This document shows positions 42,621-52,082 of a stretch of 64,000 bases of DNA, in pieces. This stretch comes from Flammeovirga yaeyamensis (GTDB taxonomy: Bacteria; Bacteroidota; Bacteroidia; Cytophagales; Flammeovirgaceae). Both the position numbers and the translations under genes were made by a program. Position 1 is the first letter of the stretch; every line of letters begins with the position of its first letter. The notes under the pieces were generated by a model. That model was given only the letters and a program-made list of their open reading frames with translations. It ran no database searches and was not told where the DNA came from. Where the stretch lies: NCBI RefSeq assembly GCF_018736045.1, contig NZ_CP076132.1:1845501-1909500 (forward strand). The letters are read 5' to 3'.

Positions 42621-44195
42621 ATCCCAATTACCATGACTATAATAAGTGGGGAGTACAGGATTGTGGACAGTATTAATACCCACTTTTGTGCTATCAAATT
42701 CATAGATTGGTTTTCCAAACGAAGTTATACTATATAAAGCTTCTTTGTTAATCCACTTTGTCTCGATATTACTCAAATCAGTATGTCTAATTTTACTTTT
42801 CATCTCATCAGGCGACATACTTTTACTACCAAGTACCCAACCCCATTCTCCTAAAGTCAGAATCTGATTATGTAATGGTATTGTATTAAAACCGGCTGCT
42901 CCCATAGTTTTTTCTATACAATAGAAAGCTTCAGAAGCATAGTAAGGGCTGCCTGCTTGTGTGACAATTACGCCATGAGGTCTTAATAATTTATTACACA
43001 TTCTAAAAGATTCTAACGATTGTAGTCTTCCTAATTCTATGGATTTAGGATCAGGGAAATCCATCATGACTACATCAAAAAACTGCTTTTCTTGTTCTAA
43101 GTAGTGAAAAGCATCTTGATTAATGATTTTCACTTTAGAGTCTTCTAAAGAACCCCCGTTCAATTTTTTAAAGATGGGATTTTCTTTCGCTAATTTTGTC
43201 ATTTCAGGATCCAAATCAACGAGAGTAATACTTTTGACAGAAGGGAATTTTAATGCTTCCCTTACTAAACATCCATCACCACCTCCGAGAATTAATATGT
43301 CTTGAGGAATAGGAGAGATGCTCATCGCTGGTATAGCCATTGGTTCATGGTATAGCCATTCATCAAAAGTACTTAGTTGTAGATGGCCGTTAATGTAAAG
43401 CCAATAATCGTCTTTCCATTGGGTAACTACTAACCTCTGGTAAGGGGTTTGTTTTTGAAAAACGACTTTATCCTTATATAATTTCTGTTCTCCATAATTG
43501 ATAATATTATTGGAGAAGAACATGCCGATACCGATACTTGCGAAAACAAGTACACTACTAATTTTGAGTATTTTGTTCCATTTATGTTCAAGTAAATCAT
43601 CTAATCTCCATAAGAGTAAGATGGCAACTAGTAAATTCACAAAACCTAAAACGAATGGTGTGTAAGTTAAGCCAAGTAGGGGAAGACCAACAAAAGCAAA
43701 AAATAAACCTCCAAATAAACTACCAAAGTAATCTTTTTCCATCACCGAGGAGATATTGACCTTTAAAGCTTCAAATTGATCATTTAATCGAGTGGCAAGT
43801 GGTATCTCTAAACCAATTAAAAAACCAATACAAATACTGGTAGTATAAATAACAACACCATCCAATGGTAACGGGAAAATAGTGTATTTAGGAGTAAAAC
43901 TGATAAAGGCACTAATACTATATGCAATAATAGAAGAAAATGAAACTAATAGTGATAGTATGAATTCTACAATAATAAATTTCTCTAAAAGATTAGTTTC
44001 TATGTATTTACTGAATCGACTACCCAACCCCATTGCAAATAGCATAAACGACAAGGTCATGGTCCATTGAAATACGGAATTTCCTAAAAAATATGAAGCT
44101 AAAGTGGATAACACATACTCAGCTACTATACCAGAAAGTCCCGTCGCAAAAAGGGCTAGTTTTAAAGTGTTTGATTTAGAAAGAATGTTTGCCAT
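42612..44195 (-). CDS. Membrane aminopropyltransferase (spermidine synthase-like)
   Basis: The 527 residues have about seven membrane helices (about 10-225) followed by a spermidine-synthase-type methyltransferase fold. The SAM/dcSAM motif ILILGGGDGCLVREAL, a VDLDPEM acidic pair and the catalytic-region MDFPDPKS are present. It would transfer an aminopropyl group, or act on a related nucleoside substrate, at the membrane. The ordinary soluble SpeE has no such helices. It is the last of three minus-strand genes, after a DUF4178 protein and a lipoprotein. In other bacteria membrane spermidine-synthase-like proteins occur next to DUF4178/DUF350 genes (comparative genomics of stress-response loci), which supports reading these three as one module. 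Confidence 0.88.
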   Translation of the reverse strand: MANILSKSNTLKLALFATGLSGIVAEYVLSTLASYFLGNSVFQWTMTLSFMLFAMGLGSRFSKYIETNLLEKFIIVEFILSLLVSFSSIIAYSISAFISFTPKYTIFPLPLDGVVIYTTSICIGFLIGLEIPLATRLNDQFEALKVNISSVMEKDYFGSLFGGLFFAFVGLPLLGLTYTPFVLGFVNLLVAILLLWRLDDLLEHKWNKILKISSVLVFASIGIGMFFSNNIINYGEQKLYKDKVVFQKQTPYQRLVVTQWKDDYWLYINGHLQLSTFDEWLYHEPMAIPAMSISPIPQDILILGGGDGCLVREALKFPSVKSITLVDLDPEMTKLAKENPIFKKLNGGSLEDSKVKIINQDAFHYLEQEKQFFDVVMMDFPDPKSIELGRLQSLESFRMCNKLLRPHGVIVTQAGSPYYASEAFYCIEKTMGAAGFNTIPLHNQILTLGEWGWVLGSKSMSPDEMKSKIRHTDLSNIETKWINKEALYSITSFGKPIYEFDSTKVGINTVHNPVLPTYYSHGNWDLF

Positions 44196-44199
44196 TATA

Positions 44200-44226
44200 A
44201 AAAAAGACCCTCTTCGAAAAGAGGGT
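44200..44226 (-). terminator. Terminator between lipoprotein and aminopropyltransferase genes
   Basis: An 8-bp stem (ACCCTCTT / AAGAGGGT) with a CGAA loop is followed on the minus strand by seven T. It may be read through in part, because the next gene starts only 5 bases further on. Confidence 0.85.
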
Positions 44227-44242
44227 GAATTTAGTTGATATT

Positions 44243-45046
44243 TTATTTGCCTCCACGAGAATAAGATCGGGATCTACTTGAGGATCCACTTCCATATCTA
44301 GAAGAAGAACTATTTGATCTCGAAGAAGATGATGTTGATGAAGCTCTTGATCCAGCTGAGTAACGAGCAGGAGAACGACTTACACTTCTATTTACAGTAT
44401 TTTTAAAACCACTACTGCTGCTCATACGGTTAGAGAATGTAGGGTTTGCTTTTTGAGCACCACTTGAGTAAGTTCCGTATTTTGGTGTGCCTACTGAACC
44501 TCCATAATAATTTCTTCCTGATCTATAATGACTTGTGTAATCATAATAGCCTGATCTATACACTCGTCCATAATATCCCATGTTGAAGATAGAACGCATC
44601 ATAGCGTATTGTCCATAAAATACCCAGAAACTTTGGCCTGAATTATCTCTTTGCCAATGTCCGTATCTCTCATTTCCAACATAACCAGAATAACCTGGAG
44701 GTGATACTTGTTTACTTAATTTACCATCGACTTTAGAAGCTATTTCCATTCCGATATCTCCAGAATGTAGTTGGAAGAAGTCTTGAGAAACGTCGTACCA
44801 ATCAGTTTTCTTTACCTGAGGAATACTATCAGCACCAAGAGTAATTACCTTATATTTATGACGGTAAAAATTCTGCGTAAATAAATGCTCTTCTGCATCC
44901 ATGTCCTCAAGAATAATAGTAAAATCGTTTAAATCACTCATTTCAATGATCATTTGATCTACAGGTGACTTTCTAAATCGATTTTCGTTTGAGGTACATG
45001 AATAAAATAATAGAGAAATTAGTGAAGCTATTATTAATTTTTTCAT
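44243..45046 (-). CDS. Lipoprotein with Gly/Tyr and Ser/Arg-rich tail
   Basis: The 267 residues have a lipoprotein signal (lipid Cys17, FYSC), a compact N-terminal domain (about 30-130) with a conserved-looking GHWQRDNSGQSFWVFYGQY stretch, then a Gly/Tyr/Arg-rich region and a final 70 residues of Ser/Arg. The tail is disordered and basic and could contact the cell wall or nucleic acid. I do not recognise a family. It lies between the DUF4178 and aminopropyltransferase genes on the same strand. Confidence 0.75.
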   Translation of the reverse strand: MKKLIIASLISLLFYSCTSNENRFRKSPVDQMIIEMSDLNDFTIILEDMDAEEHLFTQNFYRHKYKVITLGADSIPQVKKTDWYDVSQDFFQLHSGDIGMEIASKVDGKLSKQVSPPGYSGYVGNERYGHWQRDNSGQSFWVFYGQYAMMRSIFNMGYYGRVYRSGYYDYTSHYRSGRNYYGGSVGTPKYGTYSSGAQKANPTFSNRMSSSSGFKNTVNRSVSRSPARYSAGSRASSTSSSSRSNSSSSRYGSGSSSRSRSYSRGGK

Positions 45047-45098
45047 GAATTTAATTCGTTGTTTTTTTTGACACTATGATAATGTAAGTTTACGTAAT

Positions 45099-45656
45099 TT
45101 AGTCATTAACGTTTGGTAAAATGTTGGTGAATTTACTTGCGTCCTCAACAATTCCTAAAGAAGCTGAAAAGCCTTCATCTTGATATTGTTCAATACAGAG
45201 AGTGAATTTTTCAGATTCATCGTAGTAATCCCAGCACATATATTCAGTGCTTTCTTCTGAAGACATGCTATGAACATCTCTCCAATACCCTACAGATTTT
45301 TCATCCCTAAAGAATTCTTTACCATTAAATAGGATTGTTCTTGGTGGTTTACCTTTTTTTAAGATATCTTCTTCAACATTATCAGGTAATTTTCCCCAAA
45401 GAATGCTTTGACTTACGGTGCCTGTTAGTGACCCTTCTTCATCAACACTTAAATAAAAAGTGTCCTTAGCAGATTCAATTTTATATTCCCAAGAGAAATC
45501 ATTATCTCCCCAATCATATTCATATTCTCCAACAACTTCAAATGTTTGGAGTTCATAATCAAATATATACCCTAAACGTAAATCGCGTATAGTAATATTG
45601 GTAGGATCGTAATGAGGCTCCTCTTTCTTTTTTTTCTTGAAAAATCCAAAAGGCAT
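45099..45656 (-). CDS. DUF4178 domain protein
   Basis: The 185-residue soluble protein starts with a Lys-rich segment (FGFFKKKKKEE). Its strand-rich body (LRLGYIFDYELQTFEVVGEYEYDWGDNDFSWEYKIES, then a WGKLPD segment and ECWDYYDES-like stretch) matches the DUF4178 domain, whose function is unknown. DUF4178 genes are often found next to spermidine-synthase-like and DUF350 genes. The two following genes on this strand fit that pattern, except that no DUF350 gene is present here. Confidence 0.8.
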   Translation of the reverse strand: MPFGFFKKKKKEEPHYDPTNITIRDLRLGYIFDYELQTFEVVGEYEYDWGDNDFSWEYKIESAKDTFYLSVDEEGSLTGTVSQSILWGKLPDNVEEDILKKGKPPRTILFNGKEFFRDEKSVGYWRDVHSMSSEESTEYMCWDYYDESEKFTLCIEQYQDEGFSASLGIVEDASKFTNILPNVND

Positions 45657-45700
45657 ATTAAATCGTGTTTTGTATCTATTGAATTTAAAGATACAACTAA

Positions 45701-46618
45701 TTAGTCAGATTCCACAATAGAAAACTTCTGACCTTCGATGGCGAGTTGCGTATTGTTAAATTCTGTTTGTGCCTCTTCTAAAAGTTCTGTTAAGTCAGCG
45801 TAGCGTGCCGAAAAATGACCAATTAAAAGTTCTTTTACTTTGGCTTCTTTGGCTACTGAACCGGCTTGTTTCGCTGTGGTATGATAGGTGATATTCGCTC
45901 TATCTTTATGTCTATCCATAAAAGTAGATTCATGATAAAGCAAGTCTACACCATAGACTTTAGAGATCACACTTTTAGAATATTTGGTATCCGAACAAAA
46001 CGCATATGATCTTGATTTTCTTGGAGGTAACGTTACATCTTCATAGCGAATAGTATCTCCGTTAAATTCAATATTTTCTCCACGTTTTAGAGCTCTAAAA
46101 ACTTCAAAAGGAAGTCCAGATGGAAGTTTTTCAGGAATAATTCGGTATTGCTTTTTCTTCTCTCTGAATAGGAATCCTGTACAAGGAACTCTATGAGTCA
46201 AAGGAATAGTTTCTACAGTAATTTTTTCATTTTCAAAGATCACCTCTGAAAACATTGTAGGATTGTCGTATAGAAAAACTTTGTAGTTTAATTCTGTTTT
46301 TGAGTGTTTGAAACTGGCCAATAAAACTTCGTCTAAACCTCTTGGGCCATGGATATACAAAGGCTCTGTACGTCTTTGCAGATGCATTGTGGATAATAAT
46401 CCAGGTAAACCAAAGAAATGATCGCCATGTAAATGACTGATAAAAATGTGCTCAATTTTATGCAAACTGATGCCGAAGTTTAATAACTGATGTTGTGTTG
46501 CTTCACCACAATCAATTAAAAACTGCTGGTTACCAATTCGTAAATGCTGAGAAGTCATTTGTCGGCCTTTCGATGGAATTGCGGCACTAGAACCTAATAT
46601 AGTAATCTCGAATGACAA
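45701..46618 (-). CDS. rnz: Ribonuclease Z
   Basis: RNase Z trims tRNA 3' ends. The 305-residue length is right. The metal site His62-x-His64-x-Asp66-His67 (SHLHGDHFFGLPG), the CSDTKYS segment and a final AIEGQKFSIVE are typical. The gene is bounded by the terminator at 46653-46690 on its upstream side. Confidence 0.96.
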   Translation of the reverse strand: MSFEITILGSSAAIPSKGRQMTSQHLRIGNQQFLIDCGEATQHQLLNFGISLHKIEHIFISHLHGDHFFGLPGLLSTMHLQRRTEPLYIHGPRGLDEVLLASFKHSKTELNYKVFLYDNPTMFSEVIFENEKITVETIPLTHRVPCTGFLFREKKKQYRIIPEKLPSGLPFEVFRALKRGENIEFNGDTIRYEDVTLPPRKSRSYAFCSDTKYSKSVISKVYGVDLLYHESTFMDRHKDRANITYHTTAKQAGSVAKEAKVKELLIGHFSARYADLTELLEEAQTEFNNTQLAIEGQKFSIVESD

Positions 46619-46652
46619 GGGATAAGACTATGGGGATAAGCTTTAAGGATAT

Positions 46653-46690
46653 AAAAGCTCAGATCTCAAAAATTGAGATCCGAGCTTTTT
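46653..46690. terminator. Bidirectional-type terminator after the STAS gene
   Basis: AAAGCTC-AGATCTCA and TGAGATC-CGAGCTTT form a 14-bp stem with one mismatch, and T-runs lie on both strands. On the minus strand it ends the STAS transcript before rnz. Confidence 0.85.
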
Positions 46691-46721
46691 TATATTATTT
46701 TAAAGTTAAAGAGTGGACTTA

Positions 46722-47099
46722 TTAGTCTTCTTCACCTTCAATATCTTTTTCAATTTCGTGTAAGAAAATCGCTTCAATCGCTTCTTGTACCGTTGGGTGA
46801 AGCTCAAGAACTGACTCTAACTTAGAAATTTTAATAAGTTTCATAACGTGTTCGTTCAATCCAGCTAAAACTAACTTGCCATTTACTTCCGTAGACAATC
46901 TGTTAGCTACAAGGATTGAGCTTAATCCCGAAGAATCAACGTATTTTACGCTGCTTAAATCGATAATTAAGTTTTCAGTACCTGATTGGAACATTGTAAC
47001 GATCTCTGCTTTTAATTGCGGAGCTTTTAATGAATCTAGTTTTTCTTCCTCAGGGACTAAAACAGTATATTTTTCGCTTTTATTGACTGAAAATCTCAT
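46722..47099 (-). CDS. STAS-domain anti-sigma-factor antagonist
   Basis: The 125 residues form a SpoIIAA/RsbV-like STAS domain with the phosphoacceptor motif Asp55-Ser56-Ser57-Gly58 (Ser57 is the residue phosphorylated by an anti-sigma kinase), and an acidic C-terminal extension of about 15 residues. No RsbW-like kinase or sigma factor is adjacent. A SpoIIE-type phosphatase is encoded at 61649-63940, but a functional link is only possible, not shown. Confidence 0.9.
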   Translation of the reverse strand: MRFSVNKSEKYTVLVPEEEKLDSLKAPQLKAEIVTMFQSGTENLIIDLSSVKYVDSSGLSSILVANRLSTEVNGKLVLAGLNEHVMKLIKISKLESVLELHPTVQEAIEAIFLHEIEKDIEGEED

Positions 47100-47162
47100 A
47101 ATTTCTTTATAGTCTGTTATAATTTAGACGTTTCTTAATGCAAAAATACAAGGATCTTGATT

Positions 47163-48098
47163 TTATCCTAATTCATTTTTGATAGAATTGAAAATTTCTT
47201 CTTCAATGTGATGATAAGAAGCTTTTTCAAAAGTTTCGCCTGTTATGTTTTCGTAAAGTTCAATATATCTATCAGAAACAGAATTTACAAACTCTTCTGA
47301 CATAAATGGCTGTTTTTGTCCATCTTTTCCTTGGAAGCCATTTTCAATAAGCCATTGTCTTACAAATTCTTTTGATAATTGTTTCTGAGCCTCATTATTT
47401 TTTTGTCTTTCCTCATATCCTTCCTGATAGAAGTATCTTGATGAGTCTGGAGTATGTACTTCGTCGATGAGGTAAATTTCGTTATTAAATTTACCGAATT
47501 CGTATTTGGTATCGACTAGAATTAAACCTCTTTCGTTTGCAAACTCTTGTCCTTTTGCAAAAAGTGCTTGCGTATATTCTTCTAGTTTTAGATAATCCTC
47601 CTCACTTACGATACCTTGAGATAAGATTTCTTCTCTTGAGATATCTTCATCATGTCCTTCTTTAGCTTTAGTAGTAGGAGTGATGATAGGGTTAGGAAGA
47701 CGGTCATTTTCTTTTAAGCCTTCAGGAAGAGTCACACCACACAAGATACGTTTTCCTGCTTTGTATTCTCTCCAAGCATGACCTGCTAAATATCCTCTAA
47801 TTACCATTTCAACAGCAAATGCATCGCATTTTTTACCAATGTGAACGTTCGGATGAGGAGCAGATTCTAGCCAATTAGGTACGATGTCACCAGTAAGTTT
47901 AAGAAACTTTTCGGCAATTTGATTCAGTACTTGTCCTTTGTAAGGAATAGCTCTATCTAGTACTACATCGAAAGCTGAAATTCTATCTGATGCGACGATA
48001 GCGATTTTTTCATCGAAGAAATAAACATCTCTTACTTTACCTTTATAGACATCCGTTGCGTTTTCGAATGAAAGGGTTGTACTCTTAATTGCGTCCAT
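47163..48098 (-). CDS. purC: SAICAR synthetase (phosphoribosylaminoimidazole-succinocarboxamide synthase)
   Basis: PurC joins aspartate to CAIR in purine synthesis. The 311 residues show the YKGKVRDVY start, [15 protein letters not shown], the LVDTKYEFG site and [13 protein letters not shown]. The longer form (about 310 residues) is common in Bacteroidota. It stands alone on the minus strand. Confidence 0.97.
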   Translation of the reverse strand: MDAIKSTTLSFENATDVYKGKVRDVYFFDEKIAIVASDRISAFDVVLDRAIPYKGQVLNQIAEKFLKLTGDIVPNWLESAPHPNVHIGKKCDAFAVEMVIRGYLAGHAWREYKAGKRILCGVTLPEGLKENDRLPNPIITPTTKAKEGHDEDISREEILSQGIVSEEDYLKLEEYTQALFAKGQEFANERGLILVDTKYEFGKFNNEIYLIDEVHTPDSSRYFYQEGYEERQKNNEAQKQLSKEFVRQWLIENGFQGKDGQKQPFMSEEFVNSVSDRYIELYENITGETFEKASYHHIEEEIFNSIKNELG

Positions 48099-48446
48099 GT
48101 TTTATAAAAATGATGTACTAAAACTAAGTTTAGAATAAAAATTCGCTGCAAACATACACAGTAACTTTCATTTATTACAATTTTTTTAAGTAACAATTTC
48201 GATCTTAAAAATTTAAGCTGCGTAAATTAAGATGTAAATACAGCGATTAATGTTACCCCTATTATAATTATCACTTATAATTTTTCTACGAAAAAATATA
48301 ATAATTTATTGAAAGTTTGGAACTTAAAATTTATATTTGGAGAGAATGATAAACGTTCATCGATTATCAACTGATAATAATACAACAATTCAATAGGGTG
48401 ATTTTTTTGCAATAACAACTATTGTAATTATTAAATATTTTTTCTC
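48099..48446. other. Divergent intergenic region
   Basis: The 348 AT-rich bases between purC and the 111-residue gene hold the plus-strand promoter listed next and a short palindrome near 48203-48216 (CTTAAAAATTTAAG type). I see nothing else. Confidence 0.55.
48309..48339 (+). promoter_or_regulatory. Putative Bacteroidota promoter
   Basis: TTG (48309-48311), a 20-base spacer and TATATTTG (48332-48339), upstream of the 111-residue gene with a leader of about 100 bases. Confidence 0.5.
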
Positions 48447-48782
48447 ATGTTAAATCTAGAACACAAAGAATTAAGTAAAGTTGCAGGCCGCTACACTGGA
48501 AAACTTTTTAAGGTGATAGACGACTTTAAATATGAAGTAGAGGCACAAACCTCTCTAACATTTGATGAAAGTAATAATCTTCATCTTGAGATATTCATGG
48601 ATGGATGTGGTAGTGGAGAAATGTGCTTACTAACCAAGGAGGTAAATAATGATGTGTTTGAGGTGTGTTGTGATGATGCTGATGAACACTTATCTGGAAA
48701 AATAGACGCTTATAATAAAATGTTAAGCTTCAAAGTAGAAAGTCCTAGAAGCGGTGAAACAGAATTTGTTGGTTGCCTCTAG
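48447..48782 (+). CDS. Small cysteine-containing hypothetical protein
   Basis: The 111 residues include a cluster of cysteines (MDGCGSGEMCLL, FEVCCDDADEH and a C-terminal GCL), five in all. The sequence is strand-rich and acidic and has no signal peptide. I recognise no family. The Cys residues could bind metal or form a redox pair. It is convergent with recN with only 14 bases between stops. Confidence 0.65.
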   Translation: MLNLEHKELSKVAGRYTGKLFKVIDDFKYEVEAQTSLTFDESNNLHLEIFMDGCGSGEMCLLTKEVNNDVFEVCCDDADEHLSGKIDAYNKMLSFKVESPRSGETEFVGCL

Positions 48783-48796
48783 AACTCTCTGAAAAA

Positions 48797-50452
48797 TTAT
48801 TTTATACCGATAAGATCCTTTGCAGATTGTATAGCACCTTCTGAAGGTTGAGCCCCCCCAATCATTTGTGCGATCTCGTTGATACGCCCTTCCTGATCTA
48901 ACGTTTTGATTTTACTGACTGTAGCGTCACCCTCATGATCCTTAAATACATAGTAATGTTTAGAGCCTAGTGCAGCAATCTGTGGTAGGTGGCTAATGGT
49001 AAATACCTGATGGCTCTTTCCCATTTCTTCCATGATGTTTCCTACTTTGATGGCAATTTCTCCTGATATACCTGTATCGATTTCATCAAATATAATCGTT
49101 GGTAATGAAGTTTTACTGGCTAGAATATACTTAATAGCCAACATTAAACGAGAAAATTCACCGCCAGAAGCTACTTCACGAAGTGCCTGAGGAGCACGGC
49201 CTTTATTTGCTGTAAATAGCACTTCAACCTCATCAATACCAATCACAGTTGGTTCAGTTATACGATGATCAATTTGAATTTGTCCATTTGGCATTCCTAA
49301 ATCAGCCAATGTTTTATTTAATTCTTCAGATAGAGGAACAATAGCATTTTTACGAGCTTCTGATAATGTCTCAGCAATTTCCATTAAAGCCTCGGATGCT
49401 GCTTTCTTTTCTGTTTCTGCTTCTAATAAAGCTTCGTCAAAGCTTTCTACTTTGTCCACTTTACTACGGATAGATTCTCTTTTTTCGATTAATTCCTCAA
49501 GGTCTTGTACTCTGTGTTTTTGTTGTAAAGCATAAACAGTGTCCAATGTCTCTTTAATCATGAATATTCTTTCCTGATCGAAGAATAAAGCATCCTCTTC
49601 AGTTTCGATTTCAGAGATGATATCTCTTAATTCTATATGACAACTATCTAAACGATCTCGAATTTCTGATAATTTTTTAGAGTAATCAGATAACCCATTC
49701 AAATCTGTAATTGAAGAATAGATACTCGTATCAGCAGAAAAATCAGATCTACTTAATGCTTCAAGAACAGTATTTAAAGCGACTTTAATGTTCTCTGCAT
49801 TTTCTAATTTTTCCAATTCCATTTCCAATTCTGCTTGGTCAATGTCATCTAAATTGGCATCATCAAGCTCTTTTAATTGGAATTGATTGAATTCAAATTC
49901 TTCTTTAATCTGATTGTATTCATCTAGAAGTTGTTGGTAAGACTGTGCTGTCTTTCTATATTCTTTATAAGCAACAAACACATGCTCCACTTTTTTCTCT
50001 AGTTGACCATAAGCATCTACCAAGTTTAATTGATAAATATTTGAGCCCAATTGCAAAGTATCGTGCTGAGAGTGAATATCCATCAGCTTTTCGCTGATTT
50101 TCTTCAATACATCCAAACGTACAGGAGTATCGTTAATAAACGCTCTTGATTTTCCACTAGGTGTAATTTCTCTTCTTAGAATAGTTACTTTCTCATAATC
50201 TAGCTCAAGATCTTTAAAAGTACTTTTTAATTTATAAGAGGAAATATTAAATGTACCTTCGATAATACACTTCTTTTCATTATCAAATAGTGCTTTGCTG
50301 TCTGCTCTTCCTCCTTTTAGTAGGCCCAAAGCGCCAAGCATAATAGATTTACCAGCACCAGTTTCACCAGTGATAATGTTCAGCCCTTTGTCAGGATCAA
50401 TTTCTGTATGCTCAATAAGTGCATAATTCTTTATCAATAGATTCTTTAACAT
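48797..50452 (-). CDS. recN: DNA repair protein RecN
   Basis: RecN is an SMC-like ATPase for double-strand-break repair. The 551 residues show Walker A GETGAGKS (29-36), a central coiled coil (about 155-370), the signature-type region EVASGGEFSRLMLA and Walker B IIFDEIDTGISG. The length is typical. It stands alone on the minus strand. Confidence 0.97.
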   Translation of the reverse strand: MLKNLLIKNYALIEHTEIDPDKGLNIITGETGAGKSIMLGALGLLKGGRADSKALFDNEKKCIIEGTFNISSYKLKSTFKDLELDYEKVTILRREITPSGKSRAFINDTPVRLDVLKKISEKLMDIHSQHDTLQLGSNIYQLNLVDAYGQLEKKVEHVFVAYKEYRKTAQSYQQLLDEYNQIKEEFEFNQFQLKELDDANLDDIDQAELEMELEKLENAENIKVALNTVLEALSRSDFSADTSIYSSITDLNGLSDYSKKLSEIRDRLDSCHIELRDIISEIETEEDALFFDQERIFMIKETLDTVYALQQKHRVQDLEELIEKRESIRSKVDKVESFDEALLEAETEKKAASEALMEIAETLSEARKNAIVPLSEELNKTLADLGMPNGQIQIDHRITEPTVIGIDEVEVLFTANKGRAPQALREVASGGEFSRLMLAIKYILASKTSLPTIIFDEIDTGISGEIAIKVGNIMEEMGKSHQVFTISHLPQIAALGSKHYYVFKDHEGDATVSKIKTLDQEGRINEIAQMIGGAQPSEGAIQSAKDLIGIK

Positions 50453-50582
50453 AACGCGGAATATATAGTGTTTTGAAGGTTTCTTCTAGTTTTTTACGTT
50501 TGTATTCAAAGATAATATTTTTGATGTCTCAAAAATGAGAAAAAAATCTTCTTTTGCCAAATTTAATAGAATTGTTTAAAAA

Positions 50583-51131
50583 ATGAATAAAAAAATAGTC
50601 GTTGCATCAAAAAATCCAGTAAAAATTAATGCTTCACTGGAAGGAATGCAAAAAATATTACCAAAAATAGATTTTGAGGTGGAAGGGATAGATGTACCTT
50701 CTGGAGTTTCTGATCAGCCAATGTCAACTGAAGAAACATGGCAAGGAGCGTTAAATAGAGCGACAAATGCCAAAGCCAAAGCACCTGATGCGGATTATTG
50801 GGTAGGCATGGAAGGAGGCATCGATAAAGATGATGAAGGAAAGATGTTTGCTTTTGCTTGGATGTGTGTAATTGATAAAGACAATGATATTGGAAAAGGA
50901 ATGACAGGTGTTTTTTACCTTCCTCCAAAAGTACAACAACTTGTAGAGGAAGGTATCGAGTTAGGTTATGCCAACGATAAGGTATTTAATGAACATGGTT
51001 CCAAACAAAAAGGAGGTGCGGTAGGTTCACTCACTTTTGGTGCTGTAGGAAGAACAGAGTATTATGTACAAGCTTTAGTCTTGGCCATGATTCCTTTAAT
51101 AAATAAGGAAATGTACAAAGAAGCCTTATAA
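50583..51131 (+). CDS. yjjX: Inosine/xanthosine triphosphatase (YjjX/NTPase family)
   Basis: The 182 residues match the YjjX family, which removes non-canonical ITP/XTP. VVASKNPVKINASLEGM opens the nucleotide site, and GVSDQPMSTEETWQGALNRA and WVGMEGGI follow. It overlaps the convergent AlbA_2 gene by 6 bases at their 3' ends. Confidence 0.92.
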   Translation: MNKKIVVASKNPVKINASLEGMQKILPKIDFEVEGIDVPSGVSDQPMSTEETWQGALNRATNAKAKAPDADYWVGMEGGIDKDDEGKMFAFAWMCVIDKDNDIGKGMTGVFYLPPKVQQLVEEGIELGYANDKVFNEHGSKQKGGAVGSLTFGAVGRTEYYVQALVLAMIPLINKEMYKEAL

Positions 51132-51761
51132 AGAATAGAACACGGCCTTTTCGAAGGTGTGCTCACGAAGAAGCCCGAAATACAGTAACTCATTCACTGT
51201 TTTTCGGGCTCTTCTTTCCGAAAAATTCACTAACTGACAGAATTTTTTTAATGTGATTTTTTCATTCTCATATAAATACACTAATAACGATTTTTCCTGT
51301 CGGGATAATTTTCTTTTTAAAGGACGTATAGATTTTGCGATACCTTTTTTCTGTATTTTCTCCTGTCGTTCTGACATCAAAACACTTTTATCGTTAAAGC
51401 GAACATACGTTTGCCATTCTCCTTTTTTTGATAATGCACGATGAGGTTTAAACTCAGAATTGGGAATTTTGAGCATTAATACCAACCCATCATCCGTCTC
51501 TATAGTAGAAAATTTAACATGAAGTGGTGGGTGAATATTGTATTTGATAATCTCATCGGCCACATATTGTTCCTCGAAAGGGTCAATGCCATTGATACTA
51601 TGGTCATCGTTTACACCCACTAAAAGGATCCCACCTTGTGTATTGGCGATGGAAGAAACCGTCTTTGCAAAACGGTCAGGCTTGGTCACTCTTTGCTTGA
51701 ATTCTAAGTTGCGACTTTCGCCTTTTTTAATCAGCTGTCGTAATTGATATTGATTCATCAC
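51126..51761 (-). CDS. AlbA_2 (Schlafen-AlbA) domain protein with winged helix
   Basis: The 211 residues contain an AlbA_2 domain (about 8-120, NLEFKQRVTKPDRFAKTVSSIANTQGGILLVGVNDD). A winged-helix-like C-terminus (about 155-211, LVYLYENEKITLKKFCQLVNFS) follows, consistent with a nucleic-acid-binding regulator. Some proteins of this group act in stress or phage responses, but no defence genes lie here. Function not known. Confidence 0.87.
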   Translation of the reverse strand: MMNQYQLRQLIKKGESRNLEFKQRVTKPDRFAKTVSSIANTQGGILLVGVNDDHSINGIDPFEEQYVADEIIKYNIHPPLHVKFSTIETDDGLVLMLKIPNSEFKPHRALSKKGEWQTYVRFNDKSVLMSERQEKIQKKGIAKSIRPLKRKLSRQEKSLLVYLYENEKITLKKFCQLVNFSERRARKTVNELLYFGLLREHTFEKAVFYSL

Positions 51762-52082
51762 TTTGAGTTTTATAGTTATGCTGCACGTATTTAGAAATTG
51801 AATCGCTTACCCAGTCTAAATTTTGTGCTTCTTTAAATATACCAAAAATATCTTGATTTTGCTATCGAAAGGTGAGGTTAAAGTGTTGATTGTTTATTAA
51901 TTAACTGTAGTTTCATGTTGTTTTAAAATAAGCCATTTGATGAAAACAGAGAACGAAGAATTTTACTTCGACCTCCTAATGAATCAAAATATATCAATAA
52001 CTTATTTCAATAAATAAACAGAAACTATATCAATCCATATGAAAAGAATTAACTTTGTGACTTCATCAAAAAGAATAGAAAA
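51762..52082. other. Gene-free divergent region
   Basis: This 321-base AT-rich region lies between the AlbA_2 and methyltransferase genes. I see no hairpin, promoter or RNA that I can support. Confidence 0.5.

Noticed and set aside
46876..47112. Plus-strand frame opposite the STAS gene
   Set aside because: Shadow of the STAS gene in another frame.
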